Of a DNA stretch of 64,000 nucleotides, positions 1 to 9,895 are shown one piece after another. A program made the translations under genes and the position numbers. The notes below the pieces were generated by a model. It was given only the letters and a program-made list of their open reading frames with translations. It was not told the DNA's origin and did no database searches. Each line of letters opens with the position of its first letter. Within the stretch, counting starts at the first letter, position 1. Origin of the DNA: Phycisphaera sp. (GTDB lineage Bacteria > Planctomycetota > Phycisphaerae > Phycisphaerales > UBA1924); NCBI GenBank assembly GCA_003712165.1, contig RHLH01000001.1, positions 434,001 through 498,000 on the forward strand, in the 5' to 3' direction.

Positions 1-423
1 AGATACGTCGGAGTCGAAGGCGTGACGGGCCTCGCCGAGGCGAGCAGGAAGCGCATCACCGACGAGAACCTCCCCGAAGCCGAGATCATCGAGAGTGACT
101 TCGCGGCAGACCCGACAATCTTCGACACCATCGTTAAAAGCCGAGGCGTTGAGTTGATCATGTTCAGCGGGTCACTCAACACGTTCGAACAGGATCACGC
201 GGTGCGTGTCATCACCAGTGCATACAAAGCGCTGAATTCAGGAGGCGTCGTGTTCAACTTCCTGAGCGCCCTTGTCCGCGAGCCGCCCTCGGGCGACACA
301 GGTCCCGCCAGACGCTTCAACACGCTTGCCGTCTTCGAAGAACTCTCAAAGATATCGAATAGAATCGCGCTGCGCCACGACTACCTCGAGGGCCACGACG
401 CAACAATCGGGATGTTTGTCTGA
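1..423 (+). CDS. SAM-dependent methyltransferase, C-terminal part
   Basis: The reading frame is open from the first base of the window, so the start lies upstream. About 140 residues are visible. The order of a Gly-containing strand with an acidic turn, an 'ELIMFSGSLNTF' segment where class I methyltransferases carry motif IV, and a 'ALNSGGVVFNFL' segment resembling the post-motif strand ('LkpGG..') suggests the C-terminal half of a Rossmann-fold methyltransferase. The substrate cannot be inferred. It ends 6 bp before the convergent protease gene. The N-terminal SAM-binding glycine loop is outside the window, so the family call is moderate only. Confidence 0.55.
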   Translation, partial: RYVGVEGVTGLAEASRKRITDENLPEAEIIESDFAADPTIFDTIVKSRGVELIMFSGSLNTFEQDHAVRVITSAYKALNSGGVVFNFLSALVREPPSGDTGPARRFNTLAVFEELSKISNRIALRHDYLEGHDATIGMFV

Positions 424-429
424 CTGGGC

Positions 430-1926
430 TTACTTGCCTTTGAGCACATCCATGATGTCATCGGAGGCTCTGCTGCGGATGCCGGCGTCGTCGAGCACGT
501 CCTCGGTCGAGTCCTCAAGGTCCTTGCGATCGAAGACGAGCGTTTCATTCGTGCGCCCGGCGAAGTCGAACTCGATGAACTCGCCCTCGGCATCGCGCAG
601 CAGCTCGGCAAGGTGCTTCAGGTTCTTGACCTCGACGCCGTTGACCGTGTTCAGCACAGGCAGGATGCCAAGCTCGTAGCCCTTGGTCACTCTGTGCGGA
701 AAAAAGGGCGAGGGGAGCGTGATGATCTGCTCGCCCTCGAACGAGGCCTCCTGACCGAGGCGCGTCACGATCGGGTTTCTGCTCGCCGTGAGTGCGCCCG
801 CAGCGCGGCTCGCGGCGGACGCGAGCTCCTGCGTGCTTGCCATGAAGACCATGGGCCCGTGGATCAGGTAGCTCGGGTACGCGCCGTCGAGCGGGGGCTG
901 AAGATAATTCCGCGAAGCTTGTACGGGGAAGTCGACCGCGATCTCTTCGCCGTCACGGATTACCGTGAGCGGTACAGTGCCCTCATTGCCGAGCTTGGCG
1001 ACGTAGTAGCCAAAGTGCAGTCTGAATCCGCCGTCAACAGAGACCATCCCGCGGTTATCGATGTCGTGCTCGCCCACCGCGGAGATCACGTCCCAGCGCT
1101 TGAGCAGCGACTCGTCCTCGGCTTTGGTCACGATCAGCCCCGTGTCGCTCGATCCGAGCTCCAGGAAGTCGCGCACCGCCGGGTTCTCAGCGGTCTGCAT
1201 GTCAACGAACATGCGCGGGTTGCCGTCGTACTCGCCGTCCTCGACATCATCGAGGAACATGTTGATCTCATCGGTCGGGATGACGTACCCGATGTTCTCA
1301 GCAGACGGGATGCCGCTGAACACGACGCCGACGACCTCGTTGTCAACAAAGACCGGCCCGCCCGAGTTGCCCGGGTTGAGCGCGGTGTCCACCTGAAGCC
1401 TCTGGCCCAGCGTGTCGTTGTTGTACTGCGTGAACTCAAGCCTGCTGACGATGCCCGCGGTCACGGACAGCGCATCGCCGCCCATCGGGTAGCCGATCGC
1501 GTACACGGTCGATCCGATCCTGGGCATCTTCTCGGTCAGCGTTGCCGCGGGGTGCGTGTCGAAGAAGCTCTCGTCCTCGAGCCTGATGAGCGCGAGGTCG
1601 ATGCCCCGCCCGATCGCGACGATCTCCGCCTCGTACTTGTCGGAGCTCTGGTAGGGCTGGACCTCGATCCGCCTGGCGTAGTTCACGACGTGCGCATTCG
1701 TCAGGATCAGGTTGCCGGAGATGATGACACCCGACCCGGTCGCCTCCGAAGGGGACTGCCTTGTCCAGGGCTGGAAGAGGTTGGGCGTCCGAGCGGTCGT
1801 GAAGATCTTGACCACGCTGTTGCGAACCGCCTCGTCCTCGGGCTGGGCGTGGGCGGCCAGGGGCCGGATCGTGAGGCCGAGCAGGAGAATGACCAGCAGG
1901 GCGCGTCCGTGCATCAGTCCGTACAT
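430..1926 (-). CDS. Secreted Deg/HtrA-type serine protease with PDZ region
   Basis: A 498-residue exported trypsin-like protease. Residues 1-28 form a hydrophobic signal peptide ending 'AAHAQ'. The catalytic triad is visible: His79 in 'TNAHVV', Asp110 in 'GIDLALI' and Ser188 in 'GNSGGP'. The C-terminal half (about 260-490) contains PDZ-like segments ('LIVTKAEDESLLKRWDVISAVGEHDI' region and 'YELGILPVLNTVNGVEV' region), an arrangement like plant/bacterial Deg9-type proteases rather than E. coli DegP. I chose the ATG at 1926 because AAAGGA lies about 10 bases upstream and it gives a proper signal peptide; longer versions would add unrelated sequence. It is divergent from the amidotransferase gene, with a 99-bp intergenic region that must hold both promoters. 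Likely role: envelope protein quality control. Confidence 0.85.
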   Translation of the reverse strand: MYGLMHGRALLVILLLGLTIRPLAAHAQPEDEAVRNSVVKIFTTARTPNLFQPWTRQSPSEATGSGVIISGNLILTNAHVVNYARRIEVQPYQSSDKYEAEIVAIGRGIDLALIRLEDESFFDTHPAATLTEKMPRIGSTVYAIGYPMGGDALSVTAGIVSRLEFTQYNNDTLGQRLQVDTALNPGNSGGPVFVDNEVVGVVFSGIPSAENIGYVIPTDEINMFLDDVEDGEYDGNPRMFVDMQTAENPAVRDFLELGSSDTGLIVTKAEDESLLKRWDVISAVGEHDIDNRGMVSVDGGFRLHFGYYVAKLGNEGTVPLTVIRDGEEIAVDFPVQASRNYLQPPLDGAYPSYLIHGPMVFMASTQELASAASRAAGALTASRNPIVTRLGQEASFEGEQIITLPSPFFPHRVTKGYELGILPVLNTVNGVEVKNLKHLAELLRDAEGEFIEFDFAGRTNETLVFDRKDLEDSTEDVLDDAGIRSRASDDIMDVLKGK

Positions 1927-2025
1927 AAGTAGGGTCCTTTCGCGATCGTGCGAGGGTTCAGGTCCCATGATCCTACCGCCCAGAACCAGCCGCGCGGCGG
2001 GGGCGAGCCGAGCTATCATCAACGC

Positions 2026-2760
2026 ATGGCAACCATCCTCGTTCTCCAGCACAGCAGAGTCGGAGCCGGACGCCTCGGCGCCACACTCCGTGACCACGCC
2101 TTCAAGCTCGATATCCGCAAGGTCGCGATCCCCGTCGACCAGGGCGGCGACGAACTCCCTGATGACCTCGACGGCTACCAGGGTCTGATCTGCCTCGGAG
2201 GCCCCGCGTTCCCGGATCAGAACGACGACTGGATCCTGAAGGAGATCGAACTCATCAAAGAGGCTCACTCCAAGGATCTGCCGCTCATCGGCATCTGCCT
2301 CGGGCACCAGCTCATCGCTCGCGCACTGGACGGCGAGGTCGGCAAGATGGACAAGCCCGAGTGGGGCTTCGAGAACGTCCAGCTCACCAACCCGGGGCAG
2401 ATCGAAGCGATGCTGGGTGGCATCCCCTGGACCTCGCCTCAGTTCCAGTCGCACTCGTACGAGGTCACCAAAGCACCGCCCGGCGCAACCGTGCTCGCGC
2501 AGAACGACAACAGCAGTGTGCAGGCGTACAAGGTCGGCCACCGGACGTTCGGGTTCCAGTTCCATTTCGAAGCCGACGGCCCGATGCTGGAGTTCTTCGA
2601 GAACACCGACGCCGACCTCATGGAGCAAGCCGGGGTCACGGGTTCCGCGTTCCGTGCGCAGGCGGTCGAGCACTACGACATGTTTGCACGCGTCGCGGAC
2701 CGGCTCTGTGTGAACCTCGTCACGTACGCCTTCCCTTACACCGCTCTGAGCCACGCGTAA
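2026..2760 (+). CDS. Class I glutamine amidotransferase-like protein
   Basis: 244 residues forming one GATase1 domain. The nucleophile elbow 'GICLGHQL' places Cys91, and 'FQFHFEADGPM' supplies His180 and Glu182, so the Cys-His-Glu triad is complete. Stand-alone proteins of this type are usually annotated as GMP synthase-like glutamine amidotransferases of unknown substrate; no synthetase partner is adjacent. The start at 2026 begins the first core strand ('ATILVLQHSRVG'). Only 4 bp separate its stop from the DNA glycosylase ATG, so the two are probably cotranscribed. A link between the amidotransferase and DNA repair is not known to me and may only reflect operon packing. Confidence 0.85.
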   Translation: MATILVLQHSRVGAGRLGATLRDHAFKLDIRKVAIPVDQGGDELPDDLDGYQGLICLGGPAFPDQNDDWILKEIELIKEAHSKDLPLIGICLGHQLIARALDGEVGKMDKPEWGFENVQLTNPGQIEAMLGGIPWTSPQFQSHSYEVTKAPPGATVLAQNDNSSVQAYKVGHRTFGFQFHFEADGPMLEFFENTDADLMEQAGVTGSAFRAQAVEHYDMFARVADRLCVNLVTYAFPYTALSHA

Positions 2761-2764
2761 ACCG

Positions 2765-3697
2765 ATGGGCTCGAGGCTCACAATCACTACGCCAAACGAC
2801 TACGACCTCGTGCGCGATGTTTGTTCGTACGGTTACTTCGTGCTCGCGCCCAACCACTGGGATACCAAGAAGCACACGCTCACCCGACCGCTCCATCTCG
2901 ATGAGGGGCCGGCGACCGCTGTGATCACACAGACCGGCAAGGGCAAGCTTCGCGCCTCGTTCGACCGGACCCTGAGCCGAGCCGACCAAGCCCAAGCCAG
3001 AGCGCAGATCACACGCATGCTCCGACTCGACGAAGACGAGTCTCGCTCGAAACAATTCCATGGCGTCGATCCAAGGTGGAAGAGATCGGGCCGGGCGAGA
3101 CTCTTTCGGTCACCCACGCTGTTCGAGGACGTGATCAAAACGGTCACCAGCTGCAACGTCGCCTGGCCTAGCACCGTGAACATGAACAAGCAGATGGCGC
3201 GCCACCTCGGGCAGAAGGGCTGCTTCCCGACCGCTGCTCGTATCTCGCGCACACGCGTCGGCACGCTCAGAGGCCGCTGCAGAGTCGGTTACCGCGACCA
3301 GAGGATCGTCGACCTCGCCAAGCTGTTCCACAAGGGCGAGATCGACGAGGCCTGGCTCACCGATCGATCGACCGAGGACGACGATGTCTTCGCGTTCCTC
3401 AAGTCGCTCCCAGGCATCGGACCCTACGCCGCAGGCAACATCATGATGCTGCTCGGGCGCTACTCGAGGCTTGCGATCGACACCGAGACCGTCCGTCACG
3501 GCAAGGCCGCGCTCGGGTTCAAGGGCACCGACAGGCAGATCATCAAGAAACTCGAGAAACACTACGAGCCGTTCGGTGAGTACAAGTTCAAGAGCTACTG
3601 GTTCGAGCTCTGGACGTTCTACGAAGACAAGCAGGGCCCGAGCGAGACGTGGGACCGCGAAGAAACCGCGACCGCGTTCACCGCCGCGAATTTCTAA
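2765..3697 (+). CDS. HhH-GPD family DNA glycosylase
   Basis: 310 residues. The helix-hairpin-helix motif 'LPGIGPYAAGNI' occupies residues 215-226 and the catalytic aspartate expected in this superfamily is Asp239 in 'LAIDTETVRHG'. The N-terminal 110 residues resemble the beta-rich domain of AlkA/OGG-type glycosylases ('YDLVRDVCSYGYFVLAPNHW'), which flips and probes the damaged base. A lysine before the Gly-rich loop, used by OGG1-type bifunctional enzymes, is not obvious, so a monofunctional alkyl-base glycosylase is more likely than an 8-oxoguanine lyase. Base-excision repair in the cytoplasm is the inferred role. The gene follows the amidotransferase by 4 bp and converges on the zinc-ribbon gene 11 bp downstream. 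Confidence 0.85.
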   Translation: MGSRLTITTPNDYDLVRDVCSYGYFVLAPNHWDTKKHTLTRPLHLDEGPATAVITQTGKGKLRASFDRTLSRADQAQARAQITRMLRLDEDESRSKQFHGVDPRWKRSGRARLFRSPTLFEDVIKTVTSCNVAWPSTVNMNKQMARHLGQKGCFPTAARISRTRVGTLRGRCRVGYRDQRIVDLAKLFHKGEIDEAWLTDRSTEDDDVFAFLKSLPGIGPYAAGNIMMLLGRYSRLAIDTETVRHGKAALGFKGTDRQIIKKLEKHYEPFGEYKFKSYWFELWTFYEDKQGPSETWDREETATAFTAANF

Positions 3698-3708
3698 TCG
3701 ATCTCTAC

Positions 3709-4062
3709 TTAGGCAGTCAGTGTTTCGGGATAGATCGAGCGGTTCGTGTGCTCGTCGATCCGGCGCATACCCTCAGGACCCGGGCCCTTCTCGATTGCGG
3801 CGAGACAGAGCTGACCACAAGCCCCGCACCTCGTCGCCGTGCGTTTGCCCTTGGAGACGGCACCGAACCTAATGATCCCAGCCTCGGTCGCGGGCCTCCA
3901 GCTGTCACACTTTGTGCACCTGATGATCCAGCCCCGGGCCGTGTCGCCCCCGGCAGCGCTGATCTCGCGCGCCCGGCTAGAGGCCTTCTCGATCGCAACA
4001 AACAACACCGCAAGCAGAGTGACCGCACCGATCACGATGAGTACAACGGTCCCCGTATCCAC
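3709..4062 (-). CDS. Small membrane protein with zinc-ribbon-like CxxC pairs
   Basis: 117 residues. Residues 4-24 are one uncharged membrane helix at the very N-terminus, followed by a short charged linker and a cytoplasmic domain with two CxxC pairs (Cys49/Cys52 and Cys79/Cys82, plus Cys86). Spacing of 26 residues between pairs fits a zinc ribbon. I do not recognise a named family. The gene stands alone between the convergent glycosylase and the divergent sulfotransferase gene. It could anchor a protein- or nucleic-acid-binding ribbon at the membrane; that is inference only. Confidence 0.65.
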   Translation of the reverse strand: MDTGTVVLIVIGAVTLLAVLFVAIEKASSRAREISAAGGDTARGWIIRCTKCDSWRPATEAGIIRFGAVSKGKRTATRCGACGQLCLAAIEKGPGPEGMRRIDEHTNRSIYPETLTA

Positions 4063-4185
4063 GGCCTAGCTCCTCAAAGAGACAATCTCTGTCCTTTATT
4101 AGAGAGTACGACTCCTGGCTTTCGAAGCGAGGAACCACTCTCAACTCCAAATATCCTGGCTCGATCTGGCCGATGACGACCCAGA

Positions 4186-5142
4186 ATGCCAGCAGAGCAA
4201 GCCACAACCCGCGACCGAACACGACTGCTCATCCATGTGGGCCTGCACAAGACAGGGACCACCTGGCTCCAGGACCGGGTCTTCATCAACAACGACCTGG
4301 GTTTCGGCTCCCCATGGGGCCCGATGGCTTCGCCCGCGGTCGCCGAGTTCATGCTCGTCGACCCGCTCGCATTCAACGCGAAAGAGACCCGCAAGCGCCT
4401 CGGCCCGGAGATCGACGAGATCCGCGCCAAGGGCTACATCCCAGTTCTCTCGCACGAGGGTCTCAGCTCGAGGCCCGTCCGCGGGACGTACTACGCGCCG
4501 ACCGTCGCCAGGCGACTCAAGGAAGTCTTCCCCGACTCGCGCGTTGTCGTCGGCATCCGTGAACAGAAGGGCATGATCCTCTCGCTCTACCGCCAATTCG
4601 TACGCAACGGCGGGGTGTACTCGCTCCAGCAGTTCATCGGGACAGGCAACGAGCCCGCCGGCTGGTCGCCACTGTGCCGACTCGAATTCTTCCACTACGA
4701 CAGATTCGTGCGCATGTATCAGGATATGTTCGGCGTGGACAACGTTCTTGTCCAGCCTCTCGAACTCCTGCGCGATGACGAGCCTCTGTATCTCCAGCGT
4801 CTGCTCGAATTCGCGGGGAGCACCGCTGACCCGTCAAAGCTCGGCAAGGCAGACGCTTCCAACGTGGGCTGGGGCGGGCAGACACTCGAGCTGTTTCGGT
4901 TCTTCAGCCGCTTCGCGGTCCGCAACCCGCTCGGGCCCAAGCAGCCCTGGAGCGTTCGAAACGCCCAGCGCGTGTGCTACAAAATCGACGGCATTATCCC
5001 AAAGTCACGCCACAAGAAGATCGAGTCGCGATGGAAAGAAACCATAGCGAACCGATGCAAAGCGCAATTTGAGGCAAGCAACAGCGCGCTGGCGCAGATG
5101 ACCGGTCTTGATCTCGGCGCAATGGGCTACCCGGTTTCGTAA
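4186..5142 (+). CDS. Sulfotransferase family protein
   Basis: 318 residues. The N-terminal 'LLIHVGLHKTGTTWLQ' (about 14-29) is the PAPS 5'-phosphosulfate-binding loop of the sulfotransferase superfamily, and 'SRVVVGIREQKGMILSLYRQF' (about 118-138) matches the 3'-phosphate-binding element, where an Arg and a downstream Ser/Tyr contact PAPS. The acceptor is unknown; marine planctomycetes carry many sulfotransferase and sulfatase genes, but no sulfatase lies nearby. The ATG at 4186 has no convincing Shine-Dalgarno sequence, so the exact start is uncertain by a few codons. It converges on the small membrane-protein gene after carB. Confidence 0.8.
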   Translation: MPAEQATTRDRTRLLIHVGLHKTGTTWLQDRVFINNDLGFGSPWGPMASPAVAEFMLVDPLAFNAKETRKRLGPEIDEIRAKGYIPVLSHEGLSSRPVRGTYYAPTVARRLKEVFPDSRVVVGIREQKGMILSLYRQFVRNGGVYSLQQFIGTGNEPAGWSPLCRLEFFHYDRFVRMYQDMFGVDNVLVQPLELLRDDEPLYLQRLLEFAGSTADPSKLGKADASNVGWGGQTLELFRFFSRFAVRNPLGPKQPWSVRNAQRVCYKIDGIIPKSRHKKIESRWKETIANRCKAQFEASNSALAQMTGLDLGAMGYPVS

Positions 5143-5146
5143 GCGA

Positions 5147-5275
5147 TCAAAAGATGTCGGTCGGGTCGATCGATGGGGTTTCACCGTTACGGAAAAGCCC
5201 AACCACCCACGCGATCAGGTAGAACAGCGCCACCATCACGAACATCGAACCGATGACGATCAGTGCGGTAGTCAT
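5147..5275 (-). CDS. 42-residue single-pass membrane protein downstream of carB
   Basis: A short frame of 42 codons: an N-terminal 'MTTALIVIGSMFVM' leads into one continuous hydrophobic helix (residues 4-27, with an aromatic edge 'FYLIAWVVGLF') followed by a polar acidic tail ending 'DPTDIF'. A strong CAGGAGGG Shine-Dalgarno sequence sits 8 bases before the ATG at 5275. The start is 26 bp after the carB stop on the same strand, so it probably lies in the carB transcript. The RBS, membrane-helix composition and clean stop argue for a real gene that automatic callers would miss because of size. Function unknown. Confidence 0.7.
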   Translation of the reverse strand: MTTALIVIGSMFVMVALFYLIAWVVGLFRNGETPSIDPTDIF

Positions 5276-5301
5276 GAACGAGCCCTCCTGAGAGAAGCTC
5301 G

Positions 5302-8300
5302 TTAGGAAACCGATGCAGCGTCTTTCACGGCGTCATTGACCGCATAGTCCTGGAGAGCCGCGACGCCCCAATCGCCGGCCCTGAGCGCCTGGATCGCCTC
5401 CACCGCGGCGAGGGCACCAGTAATGGTCGTGATGATGGGCACCGCGAGCCTGACCGTCGCAGCCCGGATCACGCCCTCGTCGGTCCCAAAGCCTGTCTTT
5501 GTCGGCGTGTTGATCACGAGCTGGATCTTGCCGTCGGTCATCAGGTCAATCACGTTCGGGCGCGCCCCGGCGGAGAGCTTCTCAAGCACGGCTGGCTTCA
5601 GACCGTGTTTGGCGAGCACAGCCGCGGTCCCGCTCGTCGAGTACACCTCGAAGCCCATCGCCATCAGCGCCCGGGCAACAGGGACGATCTCTTTCTTGTC
5701 ACCCTCGCGCACCGAGATGAACACGCCGCCCTCGCTGGGCAGCATCACGCCCGCCGACATCGATGCCTTGAGCACCGCAACGGGAAGCGACACATCGATG
5801 CCCATCACCTCGCCCGTCGAGCGCATCTCAGGCCCGAGCACAACATCGACACCCGGGAACCTGCTAAACGGGAACACGGGTTCCTTCACCGCGCTCGCCC
5901 CGGTGTCCGGGACTTCCTTTGCTCCCAGATCAGTGAGCGAGTTGCCCATCATCACCTTCGAAGCGATCGACGCCCAGGGCACGTGCTTTGCCTTGCCGAC
6001 AAAGGGCACAGTCCTGCTCGCGCGGGGGTTCACCTCGATGATGAACAACTGATCATCTTTGATGGCCATCTGCACGTTCATGAGCCCGCGCACGTTGAGT
6101 CTTTCCGCCAGCCTGCGCGCCGTCGTACGGACTCGCTCGACCATCGACTTCCCGAGCGACCAGGGCGGGATCGTGCACGAGCTGTCGCCCGAGTGCACAC
6201 CGGCCTGCTCGATGTGCTCCATCACGCCGCACACGAGCGCCTGACCAGCGCCATCGCCAAAGTCCGCGACGACATCGACATCGACCTCGGTCGCGTCATC
6301 GAGGAACTGGTCGATCAGGATCGGGGAATCGTCAAGCCCCGACACATCCACGGCGGTCGCGACATACCGCTTGAGCGCATCCTCATCCGGACAGATTTCC
6401 ATCCCGCGCCCGCCCAGCACATAGCTAGGTCTCACGAGCACCGGGTACCCGATCTCGCCGGCGATGCGGACCGCATCCTCGATCGATCGCGCGATCCCAG
6501 ACGCCGGTCTCTCAAGGCCCAGCTCCTCGAGCAGGTCGTCGAACCGCTCCCTGTCCTCGGCTAAATCGATCGAATCCAGAGCCGTCCCGAGCAGCGGCAC
6601 GCCCGCTTTATCAAGTCCATGCGCAAGGTTGAGCGGCGTCTGCCCGCCGAGCTGAACAATCGTGCCCAAGACATTCCTGTGTGGGCCGTTCAGCGTTTCG
6701 ATCACGTTGAGCACATCCTCAATCGTCAGCGGCTCAAAGAAAAGCAAGTCGCTCGTGTCGTAATCGGTGCTGACCGTTTCCGGGTTGCAGTTGATCATCA
6801 CCGACTCGTACCCGAGCTCGCGCGCCGCGAGCGACGCGTGGACACAGCAGTAGTCGAACTCGATCCCCTGCCCAATCCGGTTGGGCCCGCCGCCCAGGAT
6901 CACGACCTTGTCGTTGTCCGTGACGCGCACCTCCGACTCGGTGGTGTCTCCATCCGACCCAGACGCGAACTCGTATGTCGAGTAGTAGTAGGGCGTGATC
7001 GCCTCGAACTCGGCAGCGCATGTATCGACGAGCTTGTACACGGGCTTGATGCCCAGCGACTCGCGATGCCGCCTGACCTCAAGGATCGATTGCGTCTTGA
7101 TCGCGCCGAGATACAGGTTCGCAAGCTGCGCATCGGAGTACCCGAGCCGCTTCGCCTCGGCGAGCGTCTCCCTGGGCACATCTCCAAGCCCCGAGTAAGC
7201 CGTCAGCTCGCCCTCGAATTCGACGAGCTGCGCGAACTGATCGATAAAGAACGGGTCGATCCGTGTCAGCTCGCACACACGCTCGGCGCTCCAGCCCATC
7301 TTGAGCGCGTAACGGATGTAATACATCCGTCCCTGGCTGGGGACACTCAGCTTTCGCACGAGCTTGTCGTCCGCTATGGGCCACTCGGCGTCCTCGATGC
7401 CGCGCTGCGCCGCGAGCCACTTGTCGTTCTTGTCCAGCCCGAGTCCGAACCGCTTCACGTCGAGCGAGCGGATGCCCTTCTGGAAGCTCTCTTTGAACGT
7501 CCGCCCGATCGACATCACCTCGCCCACCGACTTCATCTGCGTCGTGAGCGTCTCGTCGGCCTCGGGGAATTTCTCGAACGTCCAGCGGGGGACTTTCGTG
7601 ACGATGTAGTCGATCGTGGGCTCGAAACACGCGCTCGTCGTGCCGGTGATGTCGTTGCGCAGCTCGTCGAGCGTGTAGCCCACAGCAAGCTGGGCTGCGA
7701 TCTTGGCGATCGGGAAGCCGGTCGCTTTCGAAGCCAAAGCACTGGACCGGCTCACGCGCGGGTTCATCTCGATGACGACCATCTCGAACTTGCCGTCGGC
7801 AGGGTTCGGATTCACCGCGAACTGCACGTTGGACCCGCCTGTCTCAACCCCGACCGCGCGCATCACCTTGAGTGCCGCGTCTCTTAGCGCCTGGTATTCC
7901 TTGTCGGTCAGCGTCAGGATCGGGGCGACCGTGATCGAGTCGCCCGTGTGCACGCCCATCGCGTCGATGTTCTCGATGCCGCACACGATGATGCAGTTGT
8001 CGTTGCTGTCGCGGATGACCTCGAGCTCGTACTCCTTCCACCCGATCAGGCTCTTATCGACCTGCACCTGGGTGATCATCGAGGCATCGAGCCCGCGCTG
8101 GACAAGGTCCCTGTACTCCTCGGCGTTGTACGCGATGCCCCCGCCGAAACCGCCAAGCGTGAACGCCGGACGCACGATCGCGGGCAGCCCGATCTCGTCC
8201 ATGATCGCCTCGGCTTCTTTGAGCGAGCCGACCGTCTGCGCAGGCGGTGTCTTCAGTCCCGCCTCGGCGCAGATTTGCGCAAACTCCTCGCGGTCCTCTG

Positions 8301-8691
8301 CGCGGTGGATCACCTCGCGAGTCGCGCCGATCAGCTCGACACCGAGCTCGGCGAGCACGCCCTTGTCGTGGAGCGCGCACGCGCAGTTCAGACCAGTCTG
8401 GCCCCCGAGCGTCGGCAGCACCGCGTCGATCGGCGTGCCCAGGTCGCGCTCCTTCTCGATGATCTTGCGAACCGCCTCGGGCGTGATGGGCTCGATGTAC
8501 GTCCGGTCGCTGAACGCCGGGTCCGTCATGATCGTCGCCGGGTTCGAGTTGACGAGCACCACCCGGTACCCCTCGGCCCTGAGCGCCTTGCACGCCTGCG
8601 TGCCCGAGTAGTCGAACTCACACCCCTGCCCGATCACGATGGGGCCGGAGCCGATGATCAGGATTGTGCGGATATCTTCGCGCTTCGGCAT
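5302..8691 (-). CDS. carB: Carbamoyl-phosphate synthase large subunit
   Basis: 1129 residues, slightly longer than the E. coli enzyme (1073). It makes carbamoyl phosphate from bicarbonate, ATP and glutamine-derived ammonia for arginine and pyrimidine synthesis, together with the small subunit CarA. The protein begins '[18 protein letters not shown]', the usual start of CarB, and shows two ATP-grasp halves: the first opens at '[14 protein letters not shown]' and the second at '[16 protein letters not shown]'. The C-terminal 140 residues ('[21 protein letters not shown]') are the allosteric MGS-like domain. carA is not in this window, so the subunits are encoded separately. The 42-residue membrane protein follows it on the same strand. 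Confidence 0.97.
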   Translation of the reverse strand: MPKREDIRTILIIGSGPIVIGQGCEFDYSGTQACKALRAEGYRVVLVNSNPATIMTDPAFSDRTYIEPITPEAVRKIIEKERDLGTPIDAVLPTLGGQTGLNCACALHDKGVLAELGVELIGATREVIHRAEDREEFAQICAEAGLKTPPAQTVGSLKEAEAIMDEIGLPAIVRPAFTLGGFGGGIAYNAEEYRDLVQRGLDASMITQVQVDKSLIGWKEYELEVIRDSNDNCIIVCGIENIDAMGVHTGDSITVAPILTLTDKEYQALRDAALKVMRAVGVETGGSNVQFAVNPNPADGKFEMVVIEMNPRVSRSSALASKATGFPIAKIAAQLAVGYTLDELRNDITGTTSACFEPTIDYIVTKVPRWTFEKFPEADETLTTQMKSVGEVMSIGRTFKESFQKGIRSLDVKRFGLGLDKNDKWLAAQRGIEDAEWPIADDKLVRKLSVPSQGRMYYIRYALKMGWSAERVCELTRIDPFFIDQFAQLVEFEGELTAYSGLGDVPRETLAEAKRLGYSDAQLANLYLGAIKTQSILEVRRHRESLGIKPVYKLVDTCAAEFEAITPYYYSTYEFASGSDGDTTESEVRVTDNDKVVILGGGPNRIGQGIEFDYCCVHASLAARELGYESVMINCNPETVSTDYDTSDLLFFEPLTIEDVLNVIETLNGPHRNVLGTIVQLGGQTPLNLAHGLDKAGVPLLGTALDSIDLAEDRERFDDLLEELGLERPASGIARSIEDAVRIAGEIGYPVLVRPSYVLGGRGMEICPDEDALKRYVATAVDVSGLDDSPILIDQFLDDATEVDVDVVADFGDGAGQALVCGVMEHIEQAGVHSGDSSCTIPPWSLGKSMVERVRTTARRLAERLNVRGLMNVQMAIKDDQLFIIEVNPRASRTVPFVGKAKHVPWASIASKVMMGNSLTDLGAKEVPDTGASAVKEPVFPFSRFPGVDVVLGPEMRSTGEVMGIDVSLPVAVLKASMSAGVMLPSEGGVFISVREGDKKEIVPVARALMAMGFEVYSTSGTAAVLAKHGLKPAVLEKLSAGARPNVIDLMTDGKIQLVINTPTKTGFGTDEGVIRAATVRLAVPIITTITGALAAVEAIQALRAGDWGVAALQDYAVNDAVKDAASVS

Positions 8692-8785
8692 CGGCGTTGT
8701 GCCCTCGTCACGTCACGCCGCGATCGAGCGGCGCAAACTTGATGAGAATAGGCACTCAATTCACCCCGAGTGACCAAGCCTGTCG

Positions 8786-9853
8786 TTAAGCCTGTTTCTT
8801 CACAGCATCGACCGCGAGCACCATCCGGGGAACCCACGAACGCCCCGTCTCGCCCCCGTCGTGCCGATCCAGCCCGTCCAGCGGCCCGTGCTCACTCGTG
8901 CCGAACTCGGCCTGGGTGATCCCGCCGAATCCCGCCAGCGAGAGTGACTGCCGCAGCGTCTCGAAGTCGTAGACGAACTGGTGTCCGTCCAGGCGCATCC
9001 CAAAGTTCAGCACCATCGCCCGCGTCAGGGCCTCGCCCGGCTGCTTCTCGTACCGGTCGGCGAGCCACCTCATCCTGTGGGCGTCGATCACATCGCTCGG
9101 GGCGGGCTCGAACTGATGGAGATAGAGCATCGCCTCGCGTTCAAGGTTGGGTGTGACGACCCTGACCAGCCCGCCCGGTTTGAGCACCCTGGCCCACTCG
9201 GTGATCAGCCTGTGTCCGTCTTCAAGCGAGAAGTGCTCGAAGAAGTGCTCGCTGAACACTGCATCACACGACGCGTCCTCAATGTGCGCGAGCGCATCGA
9301 AGACATCGAGCCGGATCACATCGTCCGCTTTGGGCGCTTCGTACCATTGGCCGTCACCGCCGTCGATGTTGGTCCACCCGGGCAGGGGATCCTCGCCGCA
9401 CCCCAGGTTGAGCTTGCCAGTGAACATCTCGCGGAGCCGTTTCAGTTCGTGCTCGGAGGTCGTCTTGACCCTTGGCTTGACGGGGGTGTCCGGGAGCGTG
9501 TAGACACGCAGCGCCTCGCAGCCGCGGCTCATGGCCCACGCCGAAGCGCCGGCAAAGAGCACATCCTCGCTCCCATCCGACGAGACAATCACCGCGTCGC
9601 ATTCGCCAGCGAAGCTTTCGGGCTGATGTATGCCGACGCCCTCGATTTCACCCTTTGCGTGATCGTCGAGTATCGCGACGACCTCAAGCCCACCGGCACG
9701 GAACGGCTTAAGCCCGTGCCGGCGCGTGTGCTGCCCCGCGCCGAACACCGCGATCTTGCGGTGCCCCTTCCGGGCGCACCCAAGGGCAGCGCGCTCGATC
9801 AGCGCAGCCTGCACCCTGGGGTCGAGTTTCCGATACGAAACGGTTGGGTCCAT
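8786..9853 (-). CDS. Two-domain protein: nucleotide-binding-like N-terminus plus SAM methyltransferase
   Basis: 355 residues. Residues 30-130 ('KIAVFGAGQHTRRHG', 'VVAILDDHAKGEIEGVGIHQP', 'CDAVIVSSDGSEDVL') look like the Rossmann-like regulatory/PglD-N type domain that often precedes sugar-modifying enzymes. Residues 170-350 are a class I methyltransferase: 'LNLGCGEDPLPGWTNID' is motif I with its acidic strand end, 'FSEHFFEHFSLEDG' follows, and 'VLKPGGLVRVVTPN' is the post-I/motif IV area. This 'LNLGCG...GWTNID' type is common in polysaccharide and glycolipid clusters, so a sugar or cell-surface substrate is plausible. It stands 43 bp from the SRPBCC gene, same strand. Confidence 0.75.
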   Translation of the reverse strand: MDPTVSYRKLDPRVQAALIERAALGCARKGHRKIAVFGAGQHTRRHGLKPFRAGGLEVVAILDDHAKGEIEGVGIHQPESFAGECDAVIVSSDGSEDVLFAGASAWAMSRGCEALRVYTLPDTPVKPRVKTTSEHELKRLREMFTGKLNLGCGEDPLPGWTNIDGGDGQWYEAPKADDVIRLDVFDALAHIEDASCDAVFSEHFFEHFSLEDGHRLITEWARVLKPGGLVRVVTPNLEREAMLYLHQFEPAPSDVIDAHRMRWLADRYEKQPGEALTRAMVLNFGMRLDGHQFVYDFETLRQSLSLAGFGGITQAEFGTSEHGPLDGLDRHDGGETGRSWVPRMVLAVDAVKKQA

Positions 9854-9895
9854 GAAGCTCTATCGACCCCGTGTAACTCCATGCTGCAATCTTGT

